This document shows, piece by piece, positions 17,710 to 26,984 of a stretch of 64,000 bases of DNA (within the stretch, counting starts at the first letter, position 1; each line of letters opens with the position of its first letter). Source of the DNA: Sphingobacterium lactis (GTDB taxonomy: Bacteria; Bacteroidota; Bacteroidia; Sphingobacteriales; Sphingobacteriaceae); NCBI RefSeq assembly GCF_011046555.1, contig NZ_CP049246.1, positions 1,922,001 through 1,986,000 on the forward strand. Direction: 5' to 3'. A program made the position numbers and the translations under genes. The notes beneath the pieces were generated by a model. That model was not told the DNA's origin, ran no database searches, and worked only from the letters and a program-made list of their open reading frames with translations.

Positions 17710-19047
17710 ATGAATAGAACAAAAGTGTTTACCCTAATAATGGCCGGACTTTTTTCCGGATCATTGTTGCATGCGCAGGAAACCTTGACTTTACAGGAGG
17801 CTGTCAAGTATGCGCTGGAAAATAAAGCAGAAGCGAAGAAAGCCAAGCTTGATGTGGAGAATTCCGAATACATGATCGATGAGGTTCGGGCTGGGGGCTT
17901 GCCACAGATTAGTGGTCAAGGTTCATTGACGTATAACCCATTGATCCAGAAAAGTGCCTTAGATGGTGCTTTGATGGGACGACCAGGTGAAACCATTATG
18001 GTGGCATTCGGTCAGCCATGGCAAGCAAACGCAGTGGCGCAGGTAAGTCAGCAGCTTTTCAACCAATCGTTGTTCACCGGCTTAAAAGCGGCCAAGTCAA
18101 CACGTGAATTCTATCAGATCAATTCACAATTGACCGATGAACAATTGATCGAGAAAGTAGCCAATGCATACTATGAAGTCTACCAATCGGATCTGCAGTT
18201 GAAAACCATCGATAACAACTTGCAGAACACCACCAAAACTAGGGATGTGCTGAGAGGTCTTGTTGATGCTGGATTGATGAAAAAGATTGACCTGGACCGT
18301 ACCGAGGTTGCTATCAACAACCTGATGGCGCAACGTCAGGTGGTGATCAATGCACAGGAACTTCGTGAAAATGCACTGAAGTTCGCTATTGGAATGAATA
18401 TTAATGAAGAAATCGAATTCCCTGCGGAGACGTTTGATGTGGATGCATCCCTGTTGAGCGAGGATTTCGATATCAATAACCGTACAGAGATCAGACTTGC
18501 TGAAAAGCAGATCGAATTGTTGGAGCTGAACAAGCAGGCTAAACGCGCGGAATATTATCCAAGCCTATCTTTCACGGGTAACTTGGGTTACTTGGGATTC
18601 GGACAGAAGTTCCCCATCTTCAATAGTGATGCGAATTTCTCCCCATATTCTGCATTGGGTCTAAACCTTTCTATTCCAATCTTTAATGGTGGTGCAACGA
18701 AAGCAAGAATTAACCAGGCAAACGTGGATATCTTCAAGGCGAAAGTAGACTTGGAAGATGCGAAATTAGGCTTGAACCTTGCAGGAGCCAACGCGAAAGC
18801 GCAGATCAAGAACAGCTTATTGACGGTTGACAATAACCGCCGGAACGTACAGATGGCGCAGGATGTGTTGGATGATACCAATAACAACTACCAGAACGGA
18901 TTGGCGACATTGACCGAGTTATTGGATGCTGAGAATGCATACGCAGATGCACAGAACAACTTGAACACCTCACTCTTGAACTATCGAGTTGCGGAAATTC
19001 AATTGATTAAAGCAAAGGGGAATTTAAAATCATTAGTAAACGAATAA
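17710..19047 (+). CDS. TolC-family outer membrane efflux channel
   Basis: A 445-residue outer membrane factor. The signal peptide ends at about LHAQ; two repeated OEP halves follow, with the conserved helical patterns LTLQEAVKYALENKAEAKKA at the start and LATLTELLDAENAYADAQNN near the end. It forms the trimeric outer-membrane exit duct of the RND system encoded downstream. It lies 5 bases after the TetR gene and 13 bases before the adaptor. Confidence 0.93.
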   Translation: MNRTKVFTLIMAGLFSGSLLHAQETLTLQEAVKYALENKAEAKKAKLDVENSEYMIDEVRAGGLPQISGQGSLTYNPLIQKSALDGALMGRPGETIMVAFGQPWQANAVAQVSQQLFNQSLFTGLKAAKSTREFYQINSQLTDEQLIEKVANAYYEVYQSDLQLKTIDNNLQNTTKTRDVLRGLVDAGLMKKIDLDRTEVAINNLMAQRQVVINAQELRENALKFAIGMNINEEIEFPAETFDVDASLLSEDFDINNRTEIRLAEKQIELLELNKQAKRAEYYPSLSFTGNLGYLGFGQKFPIFNSDANFSPYSALGLNLSIPIFNGGATKARINQANVDIFKAKVDLEDAKLGLNLAGANAKAQIKNSLLTVDNNRRNVQMAQDVLDDTNNNYQNGLATLTELLDAENAYADAQNNLNTSLLNYRVAEIQLIKAKGNLKSLVNE

Positions 19048-19060
19048 TTAACAACCATAA

Positions 19061-20119
19061 ATGAAACGCGCAATTATATCTATCGTAGTTATCGCAGCTG
19101 TTCTAGCGGCCATGTTCTACATTTTAAACAAAAACAAAGCAAAGGTCGCTGAAGAGACGGCGGTTGTAGCGCAGAAGAATTCGGCAGTAGCGGTGCGTAT
19201 CGATACTGCAACCAATCAAGCGATGAACTTGGCCTACCAGGCTAATGGTACGTTCATGCCGAAACAAGAGGTGACCGTAGGTGCAGAAACTGGCGGACGC
19301 GTTGTCCGTGTTTTGGTAGACGAAGGCTCACGCGTGAGTGCAGGACAGACTTTGGCCATTGTCGAAGGCGATAAATTAAATGTTAATGTATCAAATGCAC
19401 AGGCAGCTTATGATAACGCACTTTCCAACCTGAAGCGTTATGAGAATGCCCTTTCCACAGGTGGGGTTACGCAGATGCAGGTGGATCAGATGCGCCTGCA
19501 ATTTGAGAGCGCAAAAAACAACCTGAAGAGCGCCAAATTGACTGCCGGTGATGTAACGATCAAAACTTCCGTATCCGGAATTGTAAACTCCCGCAAAATT
19601 GAACCGGGTGCTTATGTAAGCCCAGGTACACCAGCGTTCGATATCGTGAACGTAAGTACGTTGAAATTACGTGTAAACGTGGATGAAAAGAACGTAGCAA
19701 CGCTTCGCGTAGGTCAGACTGTAGAGGTATTGGCAAGTGTATATAACGATAAAACCTTCACAGGAAGAATTACCTTCATCGCACCTAAATCCGATGGTAG
19801 CTTGAACTTCCCAGTGGAGATCGAAATCGCAAATAATGCAAACAACGACCTACGTGCAGGTATGTACGGAACTGCCGTATTCGGTGGCGAAGGAACTTCC
19901 AATGCTTTGGTCGTACCGAGAACAGCTTTCGTAGGAAGTATCTCTGACAATAAAATCTACGTCCTGAAAAATGGTAAAGCAGTAGAAACGAAAGTACAGT
20001 CGGGTAGAAGCTTCGGTGATCTGATCGAAGTAACGAGCGGTTTACAGTCAGGCGATCAGGTGATTATCTCTGGTCAGATTAACTTAACGGATCAAACTCC
20101 AGTTGAGGTCATTAAATAA
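19061..20119 (+). CDS. RND efflux periplasmic adaptor (membrane fusion protein)
   Basis: A 352-residue HlyD/AcrA-type adaptor: an N-terminal membrane anchor (residues about 4-21), a biotinyl-lipoyl-like half (GAETGGRVVRVLVDEGSRV), a short helical hairpin (about 110-160), the second lipoyl half (VSGIVNSRKIEPGAYVSPG) and beta-barrel plus membrane-proximal domains. It bridges the inner-membrane pump and the TolC channel. There is no lipobox Cys, so it is anchored by the helix. Gene order TolC-adaptor-pump is typical of Bacteroidota. Confidence 0.93.
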   Translation: MKRAIISIVVIAAVLAAMFYILNKNKAKVAEETAVVAQKNSAVAVRIDTATNQAMNLAYQANGTFMPKQEVTVGAETGGRVVRVLVDEGSRVSAGQTLAIVEGDKLNVNVSNAQAAYDNALSNLKRYENALSTGGVTQMQVDQMRLQFESAKNNLKSAKLTAGDVTIKTSVSGIVNSRKIEPGAYVSPGTPAFDIVNVSTLKLRVNVDEKNVATLRVGQTVEVLASVYNDKTFTGRITFIAPKSDGSLNFPVEIEIANNANNDLRAGMYGTAVFGGEGTSNALVVPRTAFVGSISDNKIYVLKNGKAVETKVQSGRSFGDLIEVTSGLQSGDQVIISGQINLTDQTPVEVIK

Positions 20120-20137
20120 TTTGCGAGAAATTCTATT

Positions 20138-23100
20138 ATGAAGATTACTGAAATATCGATAAAACGTCCCAGTCTGATCATTGTATTATTTATAATACTG
20201 ACATTGGGTGGGATATTCTCCTATACCCAACTGGGATATGAGTTGGTACCTAAGTTTGAGGTAAACGTAATTACCGTTCAAACGGTTTATCCAGGGGCTT
20301 CACCAACAGAGGTTGAAAATACCGTAACCAAGAAGATTGAAGATGCGGTATCTTCCTTGGAGAATATCAAGAAATTGGAGTCTACCTCCATGGAGAACGT
20401 CTCGGTCGTGATGATCACCCTGAATGATGGGGCCGATGTCAACTTCCTATTGACGGATGCACAACGGAAGATCAATGCCATCCTGAATGACCTCCCAGAG
20501 GATGTGGATGCACCATCCCTGAATAAATTCTCCCTAGATGATGTTGCCATCATGAGCTTGGCAGTAACATCCAACCTTTCCGAGAAACAATTGTATGACC
20601 TCTTGGACAACAAGATCCAACCGATCTTTGCCCGTATCAACGGGGTTGCGAAGGTTGACCTGATCGGTGGTGAGGAAAGAGAGATCCAAGTGAGTGTGGA
20701 TGCGCAGAAATTGGAAGGTTACGGCCTTTCCATCGGACAGATCCAACAGGTGATCGGTCAATCCAACTTGGACTTCCCTACGGGTAACGTCAGTACCCGT
20801 GAAAACCGGACGACCATCCGTTTGGCGGGTAAAGTGTCGGACGTGGAAGAACTGCGTAACTTACCGATCACGACGCCTGCCGGCGTGACCATTTTCCTTC
20901 GTGATGTGGCTGATGTGCAGGATGGTATCAAGGAGATCGAGAAGATCGCCCGTTTGGACCAGAAGAACACCATCATGTTGCAGGTGTTCAAACAGTCGGA
21001 TGCGAATGCGGTTGAGGTTTCCAGTTTGGTAAAAGAAACTATTGCAACCGTAGAGAAGGATTATGCTAACAACAACATCAAGGTGTTGGTAGCGAATGAC
21101 TCTACGGACTATACATTGAATGCAGCCAACAACGTAATTCATGACTTGATGATTGCGATTGCCTTGGTGGGTTTCATCATGTTGTTCTTCTTGCACTCCC
21201 TACGAAATGCTGCAATCACGATGGTGGCTATTCCATTATCCTTGATCGCTACATTTATCGGACTTCTATTAATGGGCTATACCCTGAACCTGATGTCCCT
21301 ATTGGGTCTATCCCTTGTGGTAGGTATCCTTGTCGATGATGCGATCGTAGTAATCGAGAACATCCACCGCCACATGGAGATGGGTAAGAACAAGGTGCGT
21401 GCGGCATATGACGGAGCAAAAGAAATCGGATTTACAGTTGCGGCGATTACGTTGGTAATCGTGGTGGTGTTCTTGCCGATTGCGATGTCAACCGGACTTG
21501 TGGCCAATATCTTGGCGCAGTTCTGTGTGACCGTAATTATCTCCACCTTATTGTCCCTATTGGTATCCTTTACCGTAGTACCTTGGTTATACTCACGTTT
21601 CGGCCGTTTGGAGCATATCAATCCAAAGTCTTTCTTCGGAAAATTGATCCACGGTTTCGAGGCAGGTTTGACCAAATTTACACACTGGGTAACCGGTATC
21701 TTGGAATGGGCCTTGAAAAGCAGATGGACTAAGTTTGGTACCTTAATGATTGCGGTATTCCTTTTCTTCGGATCTTGTAGTTTGATCGGTATGGGTTATA
21801 TCGGTTCCGACTTCTTCCCATCTTCGGATAAAGGAGAGTACCTGATGCAGTTTGAATTGGAGAAAGATGCTTCATTGGAGAAAACAAACTTCCTGACGCA
21901 GAAAGCGGAAGCTATTATTTCTGGAAAACCCGAAGTAGAACGTATCATCACTACGGTAGGTCAATCCTCCGACGGGATGAACTCCACATCGGGAACCCGT
22001 TATAAATCGGAGATCCACGTGATCATGAAGGATACCTATACAGGTAACTCGAAGGTATATGCTGCGATTTTGCAGCGTGAATTGGAACAAGCCTTGATTG
22101 GTGCGAAAGTTAAATCCGTGCCAATGGGATTGATGGGTGCAGAACAGGCGCCATTGAAATTGACGATTATCGGTTCCGATCTACAGGATGCGGCGGAATT
22201 CGCAGAGAAATCAGCTGAATTGTTACGTAAGATTCCTGGAGCAACCAACGTAAAATTATCCTCTGAAGGTGGTAACCCGGAAATTAATGTCAAGGTGGAC
22301 CGCGAGAAAATGACATCCCTAGGCCTGAATGTGGCAACCGTAGGTATGACCATGCAGACCGCGTTCTCCGGAAATACAGACAATAAATTCCGTGCAGGAG
22401 ATAACGAATATGATATCAACATCCGCTTCGATGAGCAGAGCCGCTCCAACATCGCCGATGTGCGGAACTTGAAGTTCATCAATAGCCAAGGTACACCAAT
22501 CTCCTTGGAGCAATTTGCTGAGGTATCTTACGGTTCAGGTCCTTCCTTATTGGAGCGTCGTGATAAATCACCGGCCGTTTCTGTACAGGCTTCCCTAGTG
22601 GGCCGTACCTTAGGTGATGTCGCGAACGAATGGCAAGAGCAATTCGACAAGTTGGAACGCAAGCCTGGTGTTGTTTATATCTGGGGTGGTAACATGGAAA
22701 ACCAACAAGAAGGTTTCGGTACCTTATTGATTGCTTTATTAGCGTCCATCATCTTGGTTTACTTGGTTATGGTGGCCCTATACGATAGTTTCACTACACC
22801 ATTTGTCGTGATGTTCTCGATTCCACTGTCCTTCATCGGTGCGTTGTTACTCTTGGCATTGACCGGACAGTCCCTGAATATCTTCACGATCTTGGGTATC
22901 ATCATGTTGATCGGTTTGGTGGCGAAGAATGCGATCCTTTTGGTCGACTTTGCGAATCACCGTAAAGAGCATGGTGACAATACGCACGATGCCTTGGTTG
23001 CTGCCAACCATGCCCGTTTGCGTCCGATCCTGATGACGACGATCGCCATGGTGTTCGGTATGATCCCGATCGCTATCGCAACTGGTGATGGTGCGGATAT

Positions 23101-23308
23101 GAACCGTGGTCTTGCCATCGTAATTATCGGTGGACTATTGTCTTCGTTATTATTGACCTTGGTAGTCGTACCTGTCGTTTACTCGTTATTCGATAGTATT
23201 GGCCGCCGTTGGGGCAAGAAAGAGAAAACAGACTATGCAACATTGATCGATGCCGATTATGTTCCTAACGAACATTATGTGGATGAAATGGATGTGAAGC
23301 ACAGCTAA
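20138..23308 (+). CDS. RND efflux transporter, AcrB/MdtB-like inner-membrane pump
   Basis: A 1,056-residue proton-driven pump with twelve transmembrane helices in two similar halves, each followed by a large periplasmic loop. The proton-relay pair DD is in the fourth helix (VVGILVDDAIVVIENIHRH), and the second-half counterpart reads LIGLVAKNAILLVDFANHR with the conserved Lys. The N-terminus shows ISIKRPSLIIVLFI. The sequence type (hydrophobe/amphiphile efflux HAE1) points to drugs, dyes or other amphiphiles rather than metal ions, as the charged residues of CzcA-type metal pumps are not apparent. It is the last gene of the operon. Confidence 0.93.
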   Translation: MKITEISIKRPSLIIVLFIILTLGGIFSYTQLGYELVPKFEVNVITVQTVYPGASPTEVENTVTKKIEDAVSSLENIKKLESTSMENVSVVMITLNDGADVNFLLTDAQRKINAILNDLPEDVDAPSLNKFSLDDVAIMSLAVTSNLSEKQLYDLLDNKIQPIFARINGVAKVDLIGGEEREIQVSVDAQKLEGYGLSIGQIQQVIGQSNLDFPTGNVSTRENRTTIRLAGKVSDVEELRNLPITTPAGVTIFLRDVADVQDGIKEIEKIARLDQKNTIMLQVFKQSDANAVEVSSLVKETIATVEKDYANNNIKVLVANDSTDYTLNAANNVIHDLMIAIALVGFIMLFFLHSLRNAAITMVAIPLSLIATFIGLLLMGYTLNLMSLLGLSLVVGILVDDAIVVIENIHRHMEMGKNKVRAAYDGAKEIGFTVAAITLVIVVVFLPIAMSTGLVANILAQFCVTVIISTLLSLLVSFTVVPWLYSRFGRLEHINPKSFFGKLIHGFEAGLTKFTHWVTGILEWALKSRWTKFGTLMIAVFLFFGSCSLIGMGYIGSDFFPSSDKGEYLMQFELEKDASLEKTNFLTQKAEAIISGKPEVERIITTVGQSSDGMNSTSGTRYKSEIHVIMKDTYTGNSKVYAAILQRELEQALIGAKVKSVPMGLMGAEQAPLKLTIIGSDLQDAAEFAEKSAELLRKIPGATNVKLSSEGGNPEINVKVDREKMTSLGLNVATVGMTMQTAFSGNTDNKFRAGDNEYDINIRFDEQSRSNIADVRNLKFINSQGTPISLEQFAEVSYGSGPSLLERRDKSPAVSVQASLVGRTLGDVANEWQEQFDKLERKPGVVYIWGGNMENQQEGFGTLLIALLASIILVYLVMVALYDSFTTPFVVMFSIPLSFIGALLLLALTGQSLNIFTILGIIMLIGLVAKNAILLVDFANHRKEHGDNTHDALVAANHARLRPILMTTIAMVFGMIPIAIATGDGADMNRGLAIVIIGGLLSSLLLTLVVVPVVYSLFDSIGRRWGKKEKTDYATLIDADYVPNEHYVDEMDVKHS

Positions 23309-23337
23309 TTCAGCCAACAATTAAAATTAAATATCCG

Positions 23338-23363
23338 AAAGGGCCTGGAATTATTCAGGCCCT
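23338..23363 (+). terminator. Terminator after the RND operon
   Basis: AAGGGCCTGGA pairs with TCAGGCCCTT around ATTAT, followed by a T-rich run, 30 bases after the pump stop codon. Confidence 0.8.
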
Positions 23364-23452
23364 TTTCATTTTTCATGAAATCAATAGTTAAAATTAGCTA
23401 TGTTGGCATATGAAATTAGCATCTTTGTATGGTAACCGAGATCTGAAAGACT

Positions 23453-24043
23453 ATGAAGAAATATATCCTATTCCAAGTAGGGTTTGTGATGATTGCGTGT
23501 CAGCAGCCCACCAGGACGCGGACTGAAATCCCTCAGGATCCCGATATGCTCGATTCGTCCCTGTCAGAGCTTTCTCTGGAGAAGGACACCATCGAACAAC
23601 CTAGGGTATCGCGGTTTCCCATTCGGAATTTTCCGGTTCAGGATACCACGAATTTCGATAATTACCAAGAAGATGAGCTGTTGGATCCCAATTCCTGGAT
23701 CACCAGCTATATCAAGCAACGCTATCCGGAGGCTGGGCCCGTGAAACTGCGGTATCAGTTGATCTATTCCAAGGATTTCAGATCCATCGTCGTCACCTTG
23801 CCGAAGGGTGAAATGGAGCTCCTCACGATATTGGTCAATTTAGATCCCAATAACGACGTGCTAGGCGTGTTGGAGGTTGCCTATGATGAAATTGCTGAAT
23901 CGGCCTTTAGAAAGGAAACTTCATTCTATGCAGACAGAATCGAAGTTACAGAAGTAAATGGCATGACGGATCCAGCGGAAACGGAAACAAAAATCTATAA
24001 AGTAAATCAATACGGTGCATTTATACTGCAATCGGATAAATAA
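23453..24043 (+). CDS. Hypothetical lipoprotein
   Basis: A 196-residue protein with a lipoprotein signal (MKKYILFQVGFVMIAC, lipobox-like MIAC at about residues 13-16). An acidic, Ser/Pro-rich linker follows, then a compact C-terminal domain (about 75-196) containing YRYQLIYSKDFRSIVVTLP-like strands. No family was recognised. It is a single gene with its own terminator and a CATCTTTG promoter-like box about 45 bases upstream. Likely anchored to a membrane facing the periplasm. Confidence 0.65.
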   Translation: MKKYILFQVGFVMIACQQPTRTRTEIPQDPDMLDSSLSELSLEKDTIEQPRVSRFPIRNFPVQDTTNFDNYQEDELLDPNSWITSYIKQRYPEAGPVKLRYQLIYSKDFRSIVVTLPKGEMELLTILVNLDPNNDVLGVLEVAYDEIAESAFRKETSFYADRIEVTEVNGMTDPAETETKIYKVNQYGAFILQSDK

Positions 24044-24074
24044 AAGGCCTGCATATATTAATTTGACGTTTGAG

Positions 24075-24106
24075 AGCCTGCCCTAATGTTAGGGTAGGCT
24101 TTTTTG
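24075..24106 (+). terminator. Terminator after the hypothetical lipoprotein
   Basis: AGCCTGCCCTAA pairs with TTAGGGTAGGCT (one mismatch) followed by six T. Confidence 0.8.
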
Positions 24107-24373
24107 TGTTCATGCAATGGTTTCAAATACCGGGTTAAACAACAGGAAAGTAAGGATAATTGTGACTTATACATGATGCCCGAATGGAATAACCTCATGA
24201 TCCTGCAAAGAATCCTGCACATTGCCTTGGCAGATTTTAATAATTACCATGGAAAATTATTTTTGCCTTCCTCAAATAACGAAAAAAGTGATTGGAAATT
24301 CCATAAAACTTGCGTGGTTAAACATGTAAAATAAAATTTGGTAACTCATTGAATGAAAGGTAGTTGATTATTT

Positions 24374-24481
24374 ATGTATATAACTGGTATCTACAAAATC
24401 TATTTACTTTTTTGTTTTATTTTTAATTCTCAGCAGATTTTTGCTCAATTTGGTCCTTACAAACGCGCTAATATTTCTTGA
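24374..24481 (+). pseudogene. Orphan signal-peptide fragment (35 codons)
   Basis: ATG at 24374 opens a short frame with a hydrophobic core (IYLLFCFIFNS) ending in QQIFAQF, the usual end of a Bacteroidota signal peptide, and then a stop after 14 more residues. A terminator-like hairpin follows at 24580. This looks like the 5' stub of a secreted protein gene whose body was lost. It may equally be a short secreted peptide. Confidence 0.4.
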
Positions 24482-24579
24482 TTATTGCCGAATGATATTA
24501 GATCAAGATAACACATACGGAAGGGGGATCCTTCGCTAATTTAAAGCTCGAATACCCTAATGCTAACTATTAATAAATG

Positions 24580-24613
24580 AAGGCCCGGAATCTCTCGATT
24601 CCAGGCCTTTTTT
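24580..24613 (+). terminator. Terminator hairpin
   Basis: AAGGCC-C-GGAATC pairs with GATTCC-A-GGCCTT (one C/A mismatch), followed by six T. It lies downstream of the signal-peptide stub and just past the stop of the small minus-strand gene. Confidence 0.7.
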
Positions 24614-24639
24614 ACTTATTGAAACTTTCTTTCTTGGGT

Positions 24640-24801
24640 TTATTCCTCGTGATCATCTACCTTGTTTGGATTGGGCGGTAGGGGATTGGTATCGCTCTCT
24701 GGACGTTTCCCTGTATCGCTTTCTACCTGATCTTTATCCTGATGTGTTTCCGTAGGTTTTTTCTGCTCATCTTCTTCAGTTGTTGTTCTTGTCTTTGTCA
24801 T
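24640..24801 (-). CDS. Small acidic disordered protein (53 residues)
   Basis: The minus strand encodes 53 residues starting MTKTRTTTEEDEQKKPTETH. It is rich in Glu, Asp, Lys, Thr and Pro, with no hydrophobic core and no cysteine, and ends VDDHEE. Such small hydrophilic proteins are common in Bacteroidota and have no known function. It is divergent from the YihY gene. Support is the open frame, the biased composition and the flanking signals. Confidence 0.5.
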   Translation of the reverse strand: MTKTRTTTEEDEQKKPTETHQDKDQVESDTGKRPESDTNPLPPNPNKVDDHEE

Positions 24802-24972
24802 GTCTTTCACGTATTAAATGATTATCTATTCCGTTCTGCTCTTTGAACAATCCAGGTCCTGTTTTGTTCGCCATAGATAAGGATATGGCTCTATCTTTTT
24901 TTGTTTATTGAATTTCAATCGAAAACAAACTTTTGTGGGGAAATGCTGTTACATTACGTAAGTAAGCAATCA

Positions 24973-25959
24973 ATGAGACAGGTAGAAAAACAAGAAAGCA
25001 AGGGATTTATTAAGGATACATTTACCATTCTGAAGAATAGTGTAATGGGCTTCATGAATGAGGACAGTATGAAATATTCGGCTTCACTAGCCTATTATAC
25101 GATATTTTCACTTGGTCCCATTCTCGTGTTGATGATTTCCCTAGCGGGAATCTTTTACGGTGAAGATGCGGTTCGGGGAAAGTTGTTTTCGGAATTGAAC
25201 GATCTGATTGGAAATGCTGCAGCGCGACAGATTCAGGATGTGATCAAGAACCTTGAATTGTCAGGCAAGTCCAATCTCGCGTTGATCGTCAGTATCGTGA
25301 CTTTGATCATCGGTGCGACAACTGTCTTCGGGGATATGCAGAATTCCATCAATAAGATCTGGCATGTGCGTCCGAAACCTAAAAAAGGCTGGGTGAAAAT
25401 GATTTTCGACAGGTTACTTTCTTCGTCCCTGATCATTGGATTGGGCTTCTTATTGGTCGTGACATTGGTAGTCAATGGTATCATCATAGCGTTGACAAGC
25501 CGTTTGACGCGTTTCTTTCCCGATATTACCGTCTATCTGATGGATGTCATCAACTTCGCCCTGACCTTCGGTATTACCTACTTGTTGTTTGCAGTAATCT
25601 TCAAGGTCCTGCCCGATGTAGACATCAAATGGAAGCCTGTAAAGGCCGGAGCGCTTTTTACAGCAATTCTTTTTGCCATCGGTAGGTTTGGGATTGGCTT
25701 TTACCTGCAATCATCCGACACGGAAACCACCTACGGTGCTGCGGCATCCATTGTCCTGATTCTACTGTGGGTATATTATACAGCCGCGATCCTTTATTTT
25801 GGGGCGATCTTCACTCGTGAATATGCGACATTCCATGGCATCAGTATCGAGCCATCTGAATTTGCCGTGCATGTGGAAATGCAAGAGATTGAACGAAATG
25901 GAGGGGAAATTCCGCCAGCACCGCTGACGGAAGAGGAAAAGGTTATTGAGAAAAAGTAG
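24973..25959 (+). CDS. YihY/BrkB family inner-membrane protein
   Basis: A 328-residue polytopic membrane protein with about six helices. The family opening FTILKNSVMGFMNEDSMKYS then ASLAYYTIFSLGPILVLMIS is followed by GATTVFGDMQNSINKIWHVR and GAAASIVLILLWVYYTAAIL. The family was once called ribonuclease BN in error; its transport role is unproven. The start MRQVEKQ at 24973 is preferred to a TTG at 24901 because it gives the usual short cytoplasmic N-terminus. It converges with the ATP-grasp gene, with only 6 bases between the stops. Confidence 0.88.
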   Translation: MRQVEKQESKGFIKDTFTILKNSVMGFMNEDSMKYSASLAYYTIFSLGPILVLMISLAGIFYGEDAVRGKLFSELNDLIGNAAARQIQDVIKNLELSGKSNLALIVSIVTLIIGATTVFGDMQNSINKIWHVRPKPKKGWVKMIFDRLLSSSLIIGLGFLLVVTLVVNGIIIALTSRLTRFFPDITVYLMDVINFALTFGITYLLFAVIFKVLPDVDIKWKPVKAGALFTAILFAIGRFGIGFYLQSSDTETTYGAAASIVLILLWVYYTAAILYFGAIFTREYATFHGISIEPSEFAVHVEMQEIERNGGEIPPAPLTEEEKVIEKK

Positions 25960-25965
25960 GTCCGC

Positions 25966-26970
25966 CTACTTATAATATTTCTTGACTTTCTTTTCGAGAT
26001 TCTCGATGACCGCACCTGCGAAGTCTCGATCAAACAGCTCGGTGGCATGATTCAATGCCCCGGGACTGAATACATTGACTTCCATGATCTTATCCCCAAC
26101 GATATCCAAGCCGACTAGGTACATCTCGTCTTTTTTCAATTGCGTAGATACCTGTTTGACCAGCTTGAGGATATCCTCGGTAATCTCTGCCTTTTCAGCA
26201 GTAGCACCCTGATGAATATTGCTGCGGATTTCATTTTCCTGCTGAACGCGTCTGACAGCAGCGTATTCTCCGTCAACCATGAGTGGTTTTCCATCCAATA
26301 GGAAGAAACGGATATCTCCCTTGGTTGCTTCGTGAAGGTATTCCTGCGCAATGATATAACCGTCACGTGCAATCGCTTCAACAGTCTGCTTTAGGTTCTG
26401 CCGTTCTTTAAAGTCAATCATGAATACATTTTTACCACCAGAACCCTTTAGCGGTTTAAGGATGATTTTATCTTTCTGGGCATCCAAGAAGCGCTCGACG
26501 TCTTCATGGTTTCGGGTGACCAAGGTTTTTGGACGGACCGCTTTCGGGAAATTCTCTAAGTAGAGTTTGTTGTTTGCCTCCACCAAGTTGTCAGGGTCAT
26601 TGATAACCAGTTTTCCCATTTTCTTGATGAGCTGTGCGAACTGGACACCAGAAGCAGCGGCCCATGGGCGATTGATCATATCCAAGGTGGGATCAAATCG
26701 CAACCAAAGGACATCAATATCCTTCATGTTCACTTTTTCCTTTTTCGCAGCCTTCAGGAATTTTATGAACTCCCGATCATTGCGGAGCTCATGCGCAGGG
26801 GTTAATATACGGCAGTGAGCAGAAATGTTCTTTTCTCCTTCGTAGATAAAGTCTGCCAAACCGATATAAATAACGGTGTGACCACGTTCCAGGGCCTTTA
26901 ACGCCAGCAGCGTGGTCGTAAATCTCTCATGCTCCTTATGAGATTGATTTATAAGAATTGCAATTTTCAT
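25966..26970 (-). CDS. ATP-grasp ligase, glutathione-synthetase-like
   Basis: A 334-residue ATP-grasp protein of the GshB/RimK type: an N-terminal pre-ATP-grasp domain (MKIAILINQSHKEHERFTTT), then the ATP-binding core with IILKPLKGSGGKNVFMI and a metal-binding end reading GDKIMEVNVFSPGALNHATE (Glu and Asn ligands). It would join a carboxylate to an amine or amino acid with ATP hydrolysis; the substrate is unknown. Start at 26970 because the translated N-terminus then begins at the first beta strand. It is the third gene of the operon with the DUF1704 and N-formylglutamate amidohydrolase-like genes, 14 bases after the DUF1704 stop. No gamma-glutamylcysteine ligase is nearby, so ordinary glutathione synthesis is not implied. 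Confidence 0.88.
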   Translation of the reverse strand: MKIAILINQSHKEHERFTTTLLALKALERGHTVIYIGLADFIYEGEKNISAHCRILTPAHELRNDREFIKFLKAAKKEKVNMKDIDVLWLRFDPTLDMINRPWAAASGVQFAQLIKKMGKLVINDPDNLVEANNKLYLENFPKAVRPKTLVTRNHEDVERFLDAQKDKIILKPLKGSGGKNVFMIDFKERQNLKQTVEAIARDGYIIAQEYLHEATKGDIRFFLLDGKPLMVDGEYAAVRRVQQENEIRSNIHQGATAEKAEITEDILKLVKQVSTQLKKDEMYLVGLDIVGDKIMEVNVFSPGALNHATELFDRDFAGAVIENLEKKVKKYYK

Positions 26971-26984
26971 ATCGTTCCTAACTA

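Noticed and set aside
24104..24334. 76-codon ORF beginning within the terminator of the lipoprotein gene
   Set aside because: Its only start is a TTG inside the terminator T-run, and the translation has no recognisable features.
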